Source: Planctomycetota bacterium
GTDB taxonomy: Bacteria > Planctomycetota > MHYJ01 > JACPRB01
Reading direction: 5' to 3'
NCBI GenBank assembly: GCA_023261405.1
Contig: JAHFOZ010000129.1
Location: forward strand, 1 to 11,525
DNA length: 11,525 nt
Of the stretch, positions 1 to 6,210 are shown piece after piece (within the stretch, counting starts at the first letter, position 1; every line of letters begins with the position of its first letter). The position numbers and the translations under genes are program-made. Under the pieces are notes generated by a model. That model made no database searches and was not told where the DNA came from. It worked only from the letters and a program-made list of their open reading frames with translations.

Positions 1-170
1 TCGATCCGCTCCAGGATCGCGTAGGCCCGCTCGCGTCCGGGGCCGGGGGGCAGGGCCATCATGGACTCGAGGAGCGGCTCCGGGAGCCCGATCTCGGCGC
101 GGATCCTCGGGAAGTCGAGGACCGGGCGGGTGATGGTCCCGTCCATGTCGAAGACGACGGCAAGGATCAT
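1..170 (-). CDS. HAD-superfamily hydrolase, N-terminal fragment (cut by window edge)
   Basis: Only the first 56 codons are present; the gene continues past the left edge. The protein begins MILAVVFDMDGTITRP, which is HAD motif I (DxDGT). The first Asp (residue 8) would be the nucleophile that forms the aspartyl-phosphate and the second (residue 10) the acid/base. This places it among HAD phosphatases of the phosphoglycolate phosphatase / beta-phosphoglucomutase type. The substrate cannot be told because the cap domain and motifs II-IV are missing. The ATG at 170 puts motif I at the usual distance from the N-terminus, so the start is secure even though no clear Shine-Dalgarno site precedes it. 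It lies on the same strand as, and 119 bases downstream of, the toroid protein gene, with a strong hairpin between them, so co-transcription is possible but not shown. The enzyme class is likely; the specific function is unknown. Confidence 0.85.
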   Translation of the reverse strand, partial: MILAVVFDMDGTITRPVLDFPRIRAEIGLPEPLLESMMALPPGPGRERAYAILERI

Positions 171-191
171 GGTGCTGCAGGCAGGTTTCTA

Positions 192-256
192 ACCACCAAG
201 GCACCAAGGCACCAAGACTCTCAAGGGGACGCTTGGTGTCTTTGTGTCTTGGTGGT
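192..256. repeat. Intergenic hairpin with 25-nt arms built of CACCAAG units
   Basis: The left arm (192-216) is three CACCAAG-type units in tandem. The right arm (232-256) is their reverse complement, with a 15-nt loop. Of 25 positions, 22 are Watson-Crick pairs; two of the other three become G-U pairs if the + strand is transcribed, leaving one true mismatch. No U-tract follows on either side, so it is not a textbook intrinsic terminator. It lies between two minus-strand genes and could attenuate transcription, stabilise the upstream mRNA, or simply be a dispersed intergenic repeat. From memory, similar CACCAAG/CACAAAG hairpins are common between genes in several environmental phyla; I cannot search for that here. 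Confidence 0.8.
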
Positions 257-289
257 GAAATCGGTGCTTACGAATCAAGATGGACACGA

Positions 290-1381
290 TCAATCATTGC
301 CGCGCTGGTAGATGGGGCTGTAGCGGTTGGGGATCTGGAGGATCTGGAGCGCGAGACCGGTGCCGAAGGCGTCGCCGTACTGCTGGCTCTCGCCGATCTT
401 CCAGGCGCCGGAGGAGCGATCCTGGCTCTTGAGCAGGTCGCCGCTGATCACGGGCCACCACTTTTCCCAGTCCCTGGCGCCGGCCTGGTAGCAGGCGAGC
501 GTGGCGTAGTAGTTCCCGTAGAAATACCAGCCGCCCCAGGCGCCCATGTTGGCGTTGTTGGCGCCGGCGCCGGGGCTCGTGCGGTGGAGCGAGTCGAGGC
601 CCTTGCGGATCTTGGGGTTGTCGTACGCGCCCAGGAAGTTGAGCACGCTCATGCCCGCCGCCGTGAGGGCGAAGGACGTGTGGCCCCCCGAGGTGAGGCT
701 GTAGCGGGTCTGGCCGCTGCCGTCGGTGGATTTGTTGATGTACTCCACGGCCTTCTCGATCGTGCGCTGGTCCACCTTGATCCCGGCGTTCCGGGCGGCG
801 CGGAGGGCCTGCACCTGGGTCACCGTGACCGAGCCCTCGTCGTAGCTCGGCGTGGGGTCGTAGTTCCAGCCGCCGTTGGGGCACTGCCCGCGCTCGATCA
901 CGCGGATGGCGGCGGTGAGTTTCTCCTTGAGGGTGTCGGTCTCGAGGTCCGGGATGTCCCCCGTCATGCCGTAGACCTCGGCCAGGAACATCGCCGCGTA
1001 CCCGTGGCCGTGCATCCCGGAGCCGCCCGCTCCCCGGATCTGCCCCTCGTTGATGTAGCCGCTCTTGCCGGCGCACTTGAGCAGGAAGCCCAGGGCCTTC
1101 TTCACGTTCTCCCCGTACTTGGAGCGTCCGGGAAGGTGGCCGCCCTGGAGGAAGGCCATCGCGGCGATGGCGGTGGTGGCCACCGGGGCGCTGCCCGACC
1201 CGTAGGCTCCGCTCGGATTCTGGGTCTTGGCGAGGTAGGCAAGGCCGCGCTCGGCTGCGGCGGCCACTTCCGGGGACATCTCCCGGAAGGGGGCGGGGCC
1301 CGGCGCCGGGGGCTTGTCCTGCATGGGGGCGGACCCGAGGAGGGCCAGGGACGCGATCAGGACGGGGGCGGCGAGGCGCGT
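290..1381 (-). CDS. Secreted terpene-cyclase-fold (prenyltransferase/squalene-oxidase repeat) protein, probable ACG start
   Basis: From the first ATG (1324) the protein is 344 aa; from the start I prefer (1381) it is 363 aa. It shows repeated helix pairs with QNPSGAYG, CPNGGWNYD and SSGAWKIG turns, and helices such as HGHGYAAMFLAEVYG and FGTGLALQILQIP. These are typical of the alpha/alpha toroid of prenyltransferase/squalene-oxidase repeat proteins. I see no DxDD catalytic motif of squalene-hopene cyclase, and it is about half that enzyme's length, so cyclase activity is unlikely; a binding or structural role in the envelope is a guess. Upstream of the ATG the frame stays open and reads RLAAPVLIASLALLGSAPMQ, a good signal-peptide core. 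The Shine-Dalgarno AGGAAGGAGG (1397-1388) sits 6 nt before an in-frame ACG (1381), whereas the ATG at 1324 would lie inside the signal peptide. Either ACG is used or a T-to-C change has altered the original ATG. It follows the ABC pair but has its own TATAAT box. Confidence 0.8.
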   Translation of the reverse strand, partial: TRLAAPVLIASLALLGSAPMQDKPPAPGPAPFREMSPEVAAAAERGLAYLAKTQNPSGAYGSGSAPVATTAIAAMAFLQGGHLPGRSKYGENVKKALGFLLKCAGKSGYINEGQIRGAGGSGMHGHGYAAMFLAEVYGMTGDIPDLETDTLKEKLTAAIRVIERGQCPNGGWNYDPTPSYDEGSVTVTQVQALRAARNAGIKVDQRTIEKAVEYINKSTDGSGQTRYSLTSGGHTSFALTAAGMSVLNFLGAYDNPKIRKGLDSLHRTSPGAGANNANMGAWGGWYFYGNYYATLACYQAGARDWEKWWPVISGDLLKSQDRSSGAWKIGESQQYGDAFGTGLALQILQIPNRYSPIYQRGND

Positions 1382-1387
1382 GGCGAT

Positions 1388-1411
1388 CCTCCTTCCTCTT
1401 GAGACATTATA
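1388..1411 (-). promoter_or_regulatory. Promoter -10 box and Shine-Dalgarno site of the toroid protein gene
   Basis: A perfect TATAAT lies at 1411-1406 on the minus strand, 16 bases beyond the stop codon of ABC half B. It is followed by AGGAAGGAGG at 1397-1388, an extended Shine-Dalgarno match. I see no good -35 hexamer at 16-18 nt. If the -10 box is real, the leader is very short and the ribosome site is placed for a start at 1381, not 1324. The gene can then be expressed separately from the ABC operon. Confidence 0.5.
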
Positions 1412-1427
1412 CGGCGGAATCGGGTCC

Positions 1428-3218
1428 TCATGCGGGCGAAGGCGCCCCCGGCCCGAACTGGAGCCGGTGGAGCCTCCGGTAGAGCCCGTCCTGCGCGAGG
1501 AGCTCCGCGTGCGTGCCCTCCTCTCGGACGCGCCCCTTGTGGAGGACGAGGATGCGGTCGGCGTGCTGGATGGTGGAGAGCCGGTGCGCGATCACGATCG
1601 ACGTCCGGCCCCGCATGAGGCGGAGCAGCCCCTCCTGGATGAGCTGCTCGGTGGCGCCGTCCACGCTGGAGGTGGCCTCGTCGAGGACGAGCACCTTCGG
1701 GTCGAAGGCCAGGGCCCGGGCGAAGGAGAGGAGTTGCCGCTCGCCGGTGGAGAGAAGGGCGCCGCGCTCCATGACCTCCGTGGCGTACCCCTTCGGGAGG
1801 CGGGAGATGAAGCGGTCGGCGTTCACGGCGCGGGCCGTCTCCTCCATGCGCTCGCGGCTGATCGCGGCCACGTCGAGGCGGATGTTCTCCTCCACGGTGC
1901 CCGCGAAAAGGAAAACGTCCTGGAGCACGAGGCCCATCTGCCGGCGGAGGGAGCGGATCTCGTTGTCCCGGACGTCGCGGCCGTCGATGCGGACGGTGCC
2001 GGAGCGAGGGTCATAGAAGCGGAGCAGGAGATTGATGAGGGTGGTCTTCCCCGCGCCCGTGAGGCCCACGATCGCCAGGCTGCGCCCGGGCTCCACGCGG
2101 AAGGAGACGTCCTCGAGGACGGGGGTGATGCCGTCGTAGCTGAAGGAGACGTTCTCGAACGCCACCTCGCCGCGCAGCGCCGGGGCGGGGACGGCACCGG
2201 GGCGGTCGGCCACCTCCGGCGAGGTGTCGAGGATCTTGAAGACGCGCTCGCTCGAGGCCATGGCGGCCTGGAGGATGTTGTATTTCTCGGCGATCTCGCG
2301 GATGGGCTGGAAGAACTTCTGGGCGCAGTACCAGAAGCCGAAGAAGGAGCCGTAGGAGAGGGTGCCCCCGAGGATGCTGAGACCCCCGTAGCCCACGAGG
2401 AGCGCCACGGCGGCGTAGGAGAGGATCTCGATGCCGGGGTAGAAGAGCGAGTAGGAGAAGATCGCCGCGACCGTCGAATCGCGGTATTCGGCGTTGAACC
2501 CGCGGAACTTCTCGAGCACCGGCTTTTCGCGGCCGAAGATCTGGATGGTCCGCATTCCGCTGACGCACTCGTTGAGGCAGGAGTTGAGCTGTGCGACGCG
2601 CTTGCGCACCTCGCGGTTCCTCTCCCGGGCCACCCGGCGGAAGAGGAGCGCCGCGCCCACGACGAAGGGGGTCACCGCCATCGTCACCAGCGCCAGCCTC
2701 CAGTCGATGAAGAACATGACCGCGGTGACGCCCGCGATCATGAGGAGGTCCGCCGCGAACTCCACGAGGCCCGAGGTGAAGAGCTCCTGCAGGGTCTCGA
2801 TGTCGTTCGTCACGCGCACCACGAGGCGGCCCACCGGGTTGCGGTCGAAGAAGGAGACCGAGAGCCGCTGGAGGTGGCCGAAGACCTGCATCCGGAGGTC
2901 GAGCAGGACGCCCTGGCCCACGCGGTTCATCATCCAGGAGTAGCCGAACTCGAAGAGCCCCGTGGCGACGATCGCGGCGCCGAAGAGGAGGGCCAGCATG
3001 GCCAGCCCGTCGAGGTCGCCCCGGGCCACGGGCCCGTCGATGGCCTCCTTGAGGACGAGCGGCCCCGCCACGTCCGCCCCGACCCGGAGGGTGAGGAAGA
3101 GGGCGAGGACGCCGATCGCGGGCCGGTAGGGACGAAGGTACGCGAGGAAGCGACGCAGGAGCCGGCCGTCGTAGGCCTTCCCCAGGGCGTCTTCTTCCGG
3201 GTCGGCGGCGTGGCTCAT
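1428..3218 (-). CDS. Heterodimeric ABC exporter, half-transporter B (consensus Walker B Glu)
   Basis: A 596-aa half-transporter of the type IV (ABCB-like) exporter fold, with an N-terminal transmembrane domain (about residues 30-320) and a nucleotide-binding domain (about 350-585). Motifs: Walker A GLTGAGKTT 385-393, Q-loop Gln433, signature LSTGE 489-493, Walker B VLVLDE with catalytic Glu514, D-loop SSVD, and H-loop His545. The signature departs from LSGGQ, as in the MdlB/YheH type of subunit. Start chosen at 3218: the ATG overlaps the TGA of half A as ATGA, giving translational coupling, and the protein starts with the usual short cytoplasmic lead. The open frame upstream of 3218 is a shadow of half A and is not included. 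With half A it should form one inner-membrane ATP-driven exporter for lipids, drugs or peptides; the substrate cannot be read from sequence. Family assignment is firm; the partnership is strongly supported by the complementary motif defects. Confidence 0.95.
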   Translation of the reverse strand: MSHAADPEEDALGKAYDGRLLRRFLAYLRPYRPAIGVLALFLTLRVGADVAGPLVLKEAIDGPVARGDLDGLAMLALLFGAAIVATGLFEFGYSWMMNRVGQGVLLDLRMQVFGHLQRLSVSFFDRNPVGRLVVRVTNDIETLQELFTSGLVEFAADLLMIAGVTAVMFFIDWRLALVTMAVTPFVVGAALLFRRVARERNREVRKRVAQLNSCLNECVSGMRTIQIFGREKPVLEKFRGFNAEYRDSTVAAIFSYSLFYPGIEILSYAAVALLVGYGGLSILGGTLSYGSFFGFWYCAQKFFQPIREIAEKYNILQAAMASSERVFKILDTSPEVADRPGAVPAPALRGEVAFENVSFSYDGITPVLEDVSFRVEPGRSLAIVGLTGAGKTTLINLLLRFYDPRSGTVRIDGRDVRDNEIRSLRRQMGLVLQDVFLFAGTVEENIRLDVAAISRERMEETARAVNADRFISRLPKGYATEVMERGALLSTGERQLLSFARALAFDPKVLVLDEATSSVDGATEQLIQEGLLRLMRGRTSIVIAHRLSTIQHADRILVLHKGRVREEGTHAELLAQDGLYRRLHRLQFGPGAPSPA

Positions 3219-4963
3219 GACCGGTACAGCTCCTCCGCCAGCCTCTGGCTCTCCCAGAGCCCGGCGTAGATCCCGCGGCGGGCCACGAGCCCGGCGTGGG
3301 TGCCCTCCTCGGCCACGCGCCCCTCGTCCATCACGAGGATGTGGTCCGCGTCGGTGATCGCGGCGAGGCGGTGGGTGACGACGAGGCAGGTGCGGCCCCT
3401 CATGTACTCGCGGAGGCGGTCCTGGATCTCCCGCTCGGTGTGCGCGTCGACGCTGGAGAGGGCGTCGTCGAGGATCAGGATGCGCGGCTCGCGCACGAGG
3501 GCGCGGGCCAGGGCGGCGCGCTGCTTCTGGCCGCCGGAGAGCTTGACGCCGCGCTCGCCGATGAGCTGGTCGTACTTTCCGGGGAAGCGCTCCACGTCCG
3601 CCGAGAGGCGGGAAATTTCCGCGGCGCGGAGGACGGCGTCGTCCGACACGCCGTTCGCGCCGCCGAAGGCGATGTTCTCGCGGAGGCGGTCGGAGAAGAG
3701 GAAGAGGTCCTGCGGGACGGTGCCGATCGCCGCGCGCAGCTCCGCGAGCGGGATCGTGGTGACATCGCGGCCGTCGAGGAAGAGCATGCCCTCGGGGACG
3801 CGGTAGAGGCGCAGGAGGAGGTTGAGGAAGGTGCTCTTCCCGGCGCCCGTGCGGCCGACGAGGGCGACCTTGCTGCCGGGCTCGATGCGGAGGCTGAGGT
3901 CCCGGAGGGCGGGGGGCCGGTCGGGGGAGTAGGAGAAGCTGAGGCCGCGGGCCTCGATGAGGCCCTCGACGGGCGGCCCGCCGGCCACCGCGCGGGCGTC
4001 GTCGGTCTCGGGTTTCGAGTTGAAGAACTCCTCCAGCCGCTTCAGGCAGACGACGCCGCGCTGGGCCACGGTGATGAGCCAGCCGATGGCGATCATGGGC
4101 CAGACGAGCATGAACTGGTACGCGGTGAACTCGGCGAGCCGGCCCTTGGTGAACGTTCCCTCCGTCATCCAGCGGCCGCCCACGAAGAGGGTGATCACGA
4201 TGGCGGCCTCCGCGAGGATGAGGACCGTCGCCCAGGTGCCGGAGCGCCACGCGGCCAGCTCGAGGTTGCGGCGGCGGTATTCCCCGCACGCGGAGCGGAA
4301 GCGGGCGACCTCGTTCTCCTCCTGCGCGAAGGCCCGGACGACGCGCGCGCCGGAGAAGTTCTCCTGGGCGCGGCTGGAGAGGACCGACAGCTGGTCCTGC
4401 ACGCCCATGGACAGGCCGTGCATCTTCGCGCCGGTCCAGGCCATGACGGCGCTGATGGCGGCGAGGGGGATGGCGCAGAGGGCGGCGAGGCGCGGCTCCA
4501 TGAGGAACATGGAGGTCAGCGCGCCCAGGGAGAGGAGGCCCGTGGAGCAGAGGGACATGATGCCGATGCCGACCATCATCCGGACGCCCTCGAGGTCGTT
4601 GATGGCGCGGGAGGTGATGTCCCCGGTGGCGTGGGTGTCGTACCAGCGGGCGGAGAGGGTCTCCAGGTGGGCGAAGAGGTCGTTCCGGAGGTCGTACTCC
4701 ACGCGGCGGGCGGCCGTGAGGATGAGGTAGCGTCCGCCGAAGAGGAGGGAGCCGCGGACCACCGCGAACAGGGCGATCGCCACGGAGGACCACACGATGA
4801 AGTCGCGGGTGGCCTGGTGCAGCTCCAGGCGCTCCACGGCGTGCCGGAGGATGCGCGGCACGAGGATGCCGCAGCCCGCCGCCGCCGTGATCAGGCTCAG
4901 CCCCAGCGCGTACGCCCCCCGGTGGCGGCGCAGGAGGGGCCAGAGTCGCCCCCAATGGCTCAT
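3215..4963 (-). CDS. Heterodimeric ABC exporter, half-transporter A (degenerate Walker B, Asp for Glu)
   Basis: A 582-aa half-transporter with a six-helix transmembrane domain (about residues 15-310) and a nucleotide-binding domain (about 335-570). Motifs: Walker A GRTGAGKST 370-378, Q-loop Gln418, canonical signature LSGGQ 475-479, Walker B ILILD 495-499 followed by Asp500 where the catalytic Glu normally stands, D-loop SSVD, and H-loop His531. Asp at this place is the known mark of one subunit in heterodimeric exporters such as TM287/288, LmrCD, YheHI and MdlAB. Start chosen at 4963 (MSHWGRLW): it leads directly into the first membrane region, while the 53 codons upstream are repeat-containing intergenic DNA with no transporter character. 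No Shine-Dalgarno site is visible, but TATAGT lies 9 nt before the ATG, so the message may be leaderless. It ends in an ATGA overlap with half B and is the first gene of the unit. Confidence 0.95.
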   Translation of the reverse strand: MSHWGRLWPLLRRHRGAYALGLSLITAAAGCGILVPRILRHAVERLELHQATRDFIVWSSVAIALFAVVRGSLLFGGRYLILTAARRVEYDLRNDLFAHLETLSARWYDTHATGDITSRAINDLEGVRMMVGIGIMSLCSTGLLSLGALTSMFLMEPRLAALCAIPLAAISAVMAWTGAKMHGLSMGVQDQLSVLSSRAQENFSGARVVRAFAQEENEVARFRSACGEYRRRNLELAAWRSGTWATVLILAEAAIVITLFVGGRWMTEGTFTKGRLAEFTAYQFMLVWPMIAIGWLITVAQRGVVCLKRLEEFFNSKPETDDARAVAGGPPVEGLIEARGLSFSYSPDRPPALRDLSLRIEPGSKVALVGRTGAGKSTFLNLLLRLYRVPEGMLFLDGRDVTTIPLAELRAAIGTVPQDLFLFSDRLRENIAFGGANGVSDDAVLRAAEISRLSADVERFPGKYDQLIGERGVKLSGGQKQRAALARALVREPRILILDDALSSVDAHTEREIQDRLREYMRGRTCLVVTHRLAAITDADHILVMDEGRVAEEGTHAGLVARRGIYAGLWESQRLAEELYRS

Positions 4964-4972
4964 CGGGGCGAC

Positions 4973-4978
4973 ACTATA
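4973..4978 (-). promoter_or_regulatory. Candidate -10 box for a leaderless ABC-exporter transcript
   Basis: TATAGT reads at 4978-4973 on the minus strand, with 9 bases between it and the ATG at 4963. Transcription would begin at or a few bases before the start codon. No Shine-Dalgarno site is present. I found no convincing -35 hexamer at 16-18 nt, so this rests on the -10 match and position alone. The 15-16-bp tandem repeats begin 27 bases upstream. Confidence 0.4.
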
Positions 4979-5004
4979 CCACAGAACCCAAGGATAGGGG
5001 GATT

Positions 5005-5066
5005 GACGATTGGAGCATGGACGATTGACCCATCGGGCGATCGGGCCATTGGCGATTGAGGCATGG
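5005..5066. repeat. Four tandem 15-16-bp imperfect repeats in a divergent intergenic region
   Basis: Four consecutive units are 5005-5019 GACGATTGGAGCATG, 5020-5035 GACGATTGACCCATCG, 5036-5051 GGCGATCGGGCCATTG and 5052-5066 GCGATTGAGGCATGG. They share a core CGATTGnnnCAT. They fill the middle of the 211-bp gap between the divergent ABC-A and lipoprotein genes, so they could act as operators, but the same unit occurs at 7868-7910 and 7991-8030, which favours a dispersed intergenic repeat family. The unit is more AT-rich than the genes around it. Confidence 0.75.
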
Positions 5067-5140
5067 AAGCTTCCCGGGGAATCAAGTCTCATGAGCCGGA
5101 AAGGTGCAAGGATGGGACCCAATGACCGGCGGCCACAGGG

Positions 5141-5170
5141 TAGAATGAGGCGGAATCACGGAGGGGGGGG
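5141..5170 (+). promoter_or_regulatory. Candidate -10 box and Shine-Dalgarno site for the lipoprotein gene
   Basis: TAGAAT at 5141-5146 is a one-mismatch -10 box, without a recognisable -35. GGAGG starting at 5160, extended by a G-run to 5170, lies just before the ATG at 5175 and fixes the start. A leader of about 20 bases is implied. The Shine-Dalgarno part is secure; the promoter part is weak. Confidence 0.4.
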
Positions 5171-5174
5171 ACTC

Positions 5175-6149
5175 ATGTCCTTGAGGGCAGTCCTGAGATG
5201 GTCAGCCCCATTGCTCCTCATCAGGCTAGGCGCATGCAGCACGCCCGCCCTTCCCGATGCAGAGGTCTCCCGCCTGGACGATGTGCCCAGGGACTGCCGG
5301 GTGCGTTTCCACGCCGACACCTGGGAAGAGCTGATCTCGATGGCGCAACCGACCATCGTTGTTTCGAGGTCGCTCCTGCTCTGGTGCAAGGCGTCGGGCG
5401 ATCAATCCTGGACCTTCGATCTTGCGCAGCCTTTCATCGTCGAGAGAAACGGATCAATAATCTGGGTCATCCTGGACGAGCCGACGAACTGGCTGAATTC
5501 GGAGTTGGAGGGTGAGTTCGTATCGGGTACAGCAGCTTGCCCCACCCGGGGAAGGCATGACGGGCCCTGCAACCACGCCGAACGGATAGGTGCGTCGAAA
5601 ACGTGGGGAGACGTTTTCAAGATCTCCTGCACGTGCGTGCCGGGGGGTGTCCATGGGAATCAGGGAACGTCGGTCGTCCTCGTCTGGCACCGTGCCGAGG
5701 GTGGCTGGCAGGTTCTGTGGAACGGCTCCGAGCTGACCCAATGGCGCATGGGGTTCTACGGCGTCAACGAATGCTACCGATTCAGCATTTCCGAACCTCG
5801 CGAGTTACAACCAACGGTTCTTCCGTTCAGCGTGAAGGTGGATCATGAGGCTTCACAGTACCCCTCTTTCGAGGGGGACAACGAGCCGGACCCCATTCTG
5901 CGCATCCGTCGTTCAGGAAAGCTGACCGGGACGCCACCGATGCAGATGAAATGGGAAACACCCTGGCTTTATGAAGCGAAGGCGGGAGATTCCTGGGACC
6001 GACTCGCTCAGAAACTTCTATTCTTCAAACCCATTCACGCCAAGGAGATCCCGCGCTTCGTGGCGAGGTTGAAAGAGGGGACGGGATCAATTCAGGCAGA
6101 TAGCCTGGAGGCCGGTCAGAAGGTCGCACTTCCGGGAGTATGGCCTTGA
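5175..6149 (+). CDS. Predicted lipoprotein with LysM-like C-terminal domain, function unknown
   Basis: A 324-aa protein. Residues 1-20 are a lipoprotein signal (Arg4 and Arg8, then hydrophobic APLLLI) ending in lipobox LGA-C with lipidated Cys21. The start at 5175 is set by the GGAGG ribosome site and by this signal. The open frame continues 55 codons upstream, but those codons run through repeats. The body (about 30-255) matches no family I recognise; it is rich in Trp and has seven further cysteines (41, 71, 122, 132, 152, 154, 200), two of them in a CTC pair, so disulfides are plausible. Residues about 264-322 resemble a LysM domain: WLYEAKAGDSWDRLAQKL opens like the LysM YtVkpGDtLw motif, and LEAGQKVALPG closes like LxpGqkLxIP. 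That suggests peptidoglycan anchoring. GC is lower than in neighbouring genes (two sampled 60-base lines gave 28/60 and 35/60, against 41/60 for one line of the FHA gene), hinting at transfer or weak selection. It is the first plus-strand gene, divergent from the ABC operon. Confidence 0.8.
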   Translation: MSLRAVLRWSAPLLLIRLGACSTPALPDAEVSRLDDVPRDCRVRFHADTWEELISMAQPTIVVSRSLLLWCKASGDQSWTFDLAQPFIVERNGSIIWVILDEPTNWLNSELEGEFVSGTAACPTRGRHDGPCNHAERIGASKTWGDVFKISCTCVPGGVHGNQGTSVVLVWHRAEGGWQVLWNGSELTQWRMGFYGVNECYRFSISEPRELQPTVLPFSVKVDHEASQYPSFEGDNEPDPILRIRRSGKLTGTPPMQMKWETPWLYEAKAGDSWDRLAQKLLFFKPIHAKEIPRFVARLKEGTGSIQADSLEAGQKVALPGVWP

Positions 6150-6151
6150 TC

Positions 6152-6180
6152 TTGATCGTGCAGCCTCCGGCGCATAAGAT
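6152..6180 (+). promoter_or_regulatory. Candidate sigma70-type promoter for the methyltransferase gene
   Basis: TTGATC (6152-6157) and TAAGAT (6175-6180) are each four-of-six matches to -35 and -10 and are separated by exactly 17 bases. They start 3 bases after the lipoprotein stop codon and leave room for a leader of about 23 bases carrying the Shine-Dalgarno site AAGGAGG (6194-6200). The spacing is right but the hexamers are only moderate. Confidence 0.35.
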
Positions 6181-6210
6181 CGTGGGCCATTGCAAGGAGG
6201 AAGCCCCGCC

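Noticed and set aside
233..1402. Plus-strand open frame opposite the toroid protein gene
   Set aside because: Val/Gly/Ala-rich shadow with no domain; the minus-strand frame has clear repeat motifs, a signal peptide and a ribosome site.
3219..4955. Possible 1175-aa fusion on the minus strand joining extra N-terminal sequence to ABC half B
   Set aside because: The part upstream of 3218 is an out-of-frame reading of ABC half A (Arg/Pro/His-rich). The ATGA overlap gives half B its own start.
1314..5059. Long plus-strand open frames opposite the two ABC genes (1314-3269 and 3296-5059)
   Set aside because: They mirror the codon bias of the ABC genes, have acidic low-complexity translations with no recognisable domains and no ribosome sites; the minus-strand frames carry every ABC motif.
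5005..5066. CRISPR array
   Set aside because: Units are 15-16 bp, contiguous without spacers, and no cas genes are present.
5010..5174. N-terminal extension of the lipoprotein frame by 55 codons
   Set aside because: The extension reads through the tandem repeats, and the lipoprotein signal plus GGAGG site at 5160-5170 fix the start at 5175.
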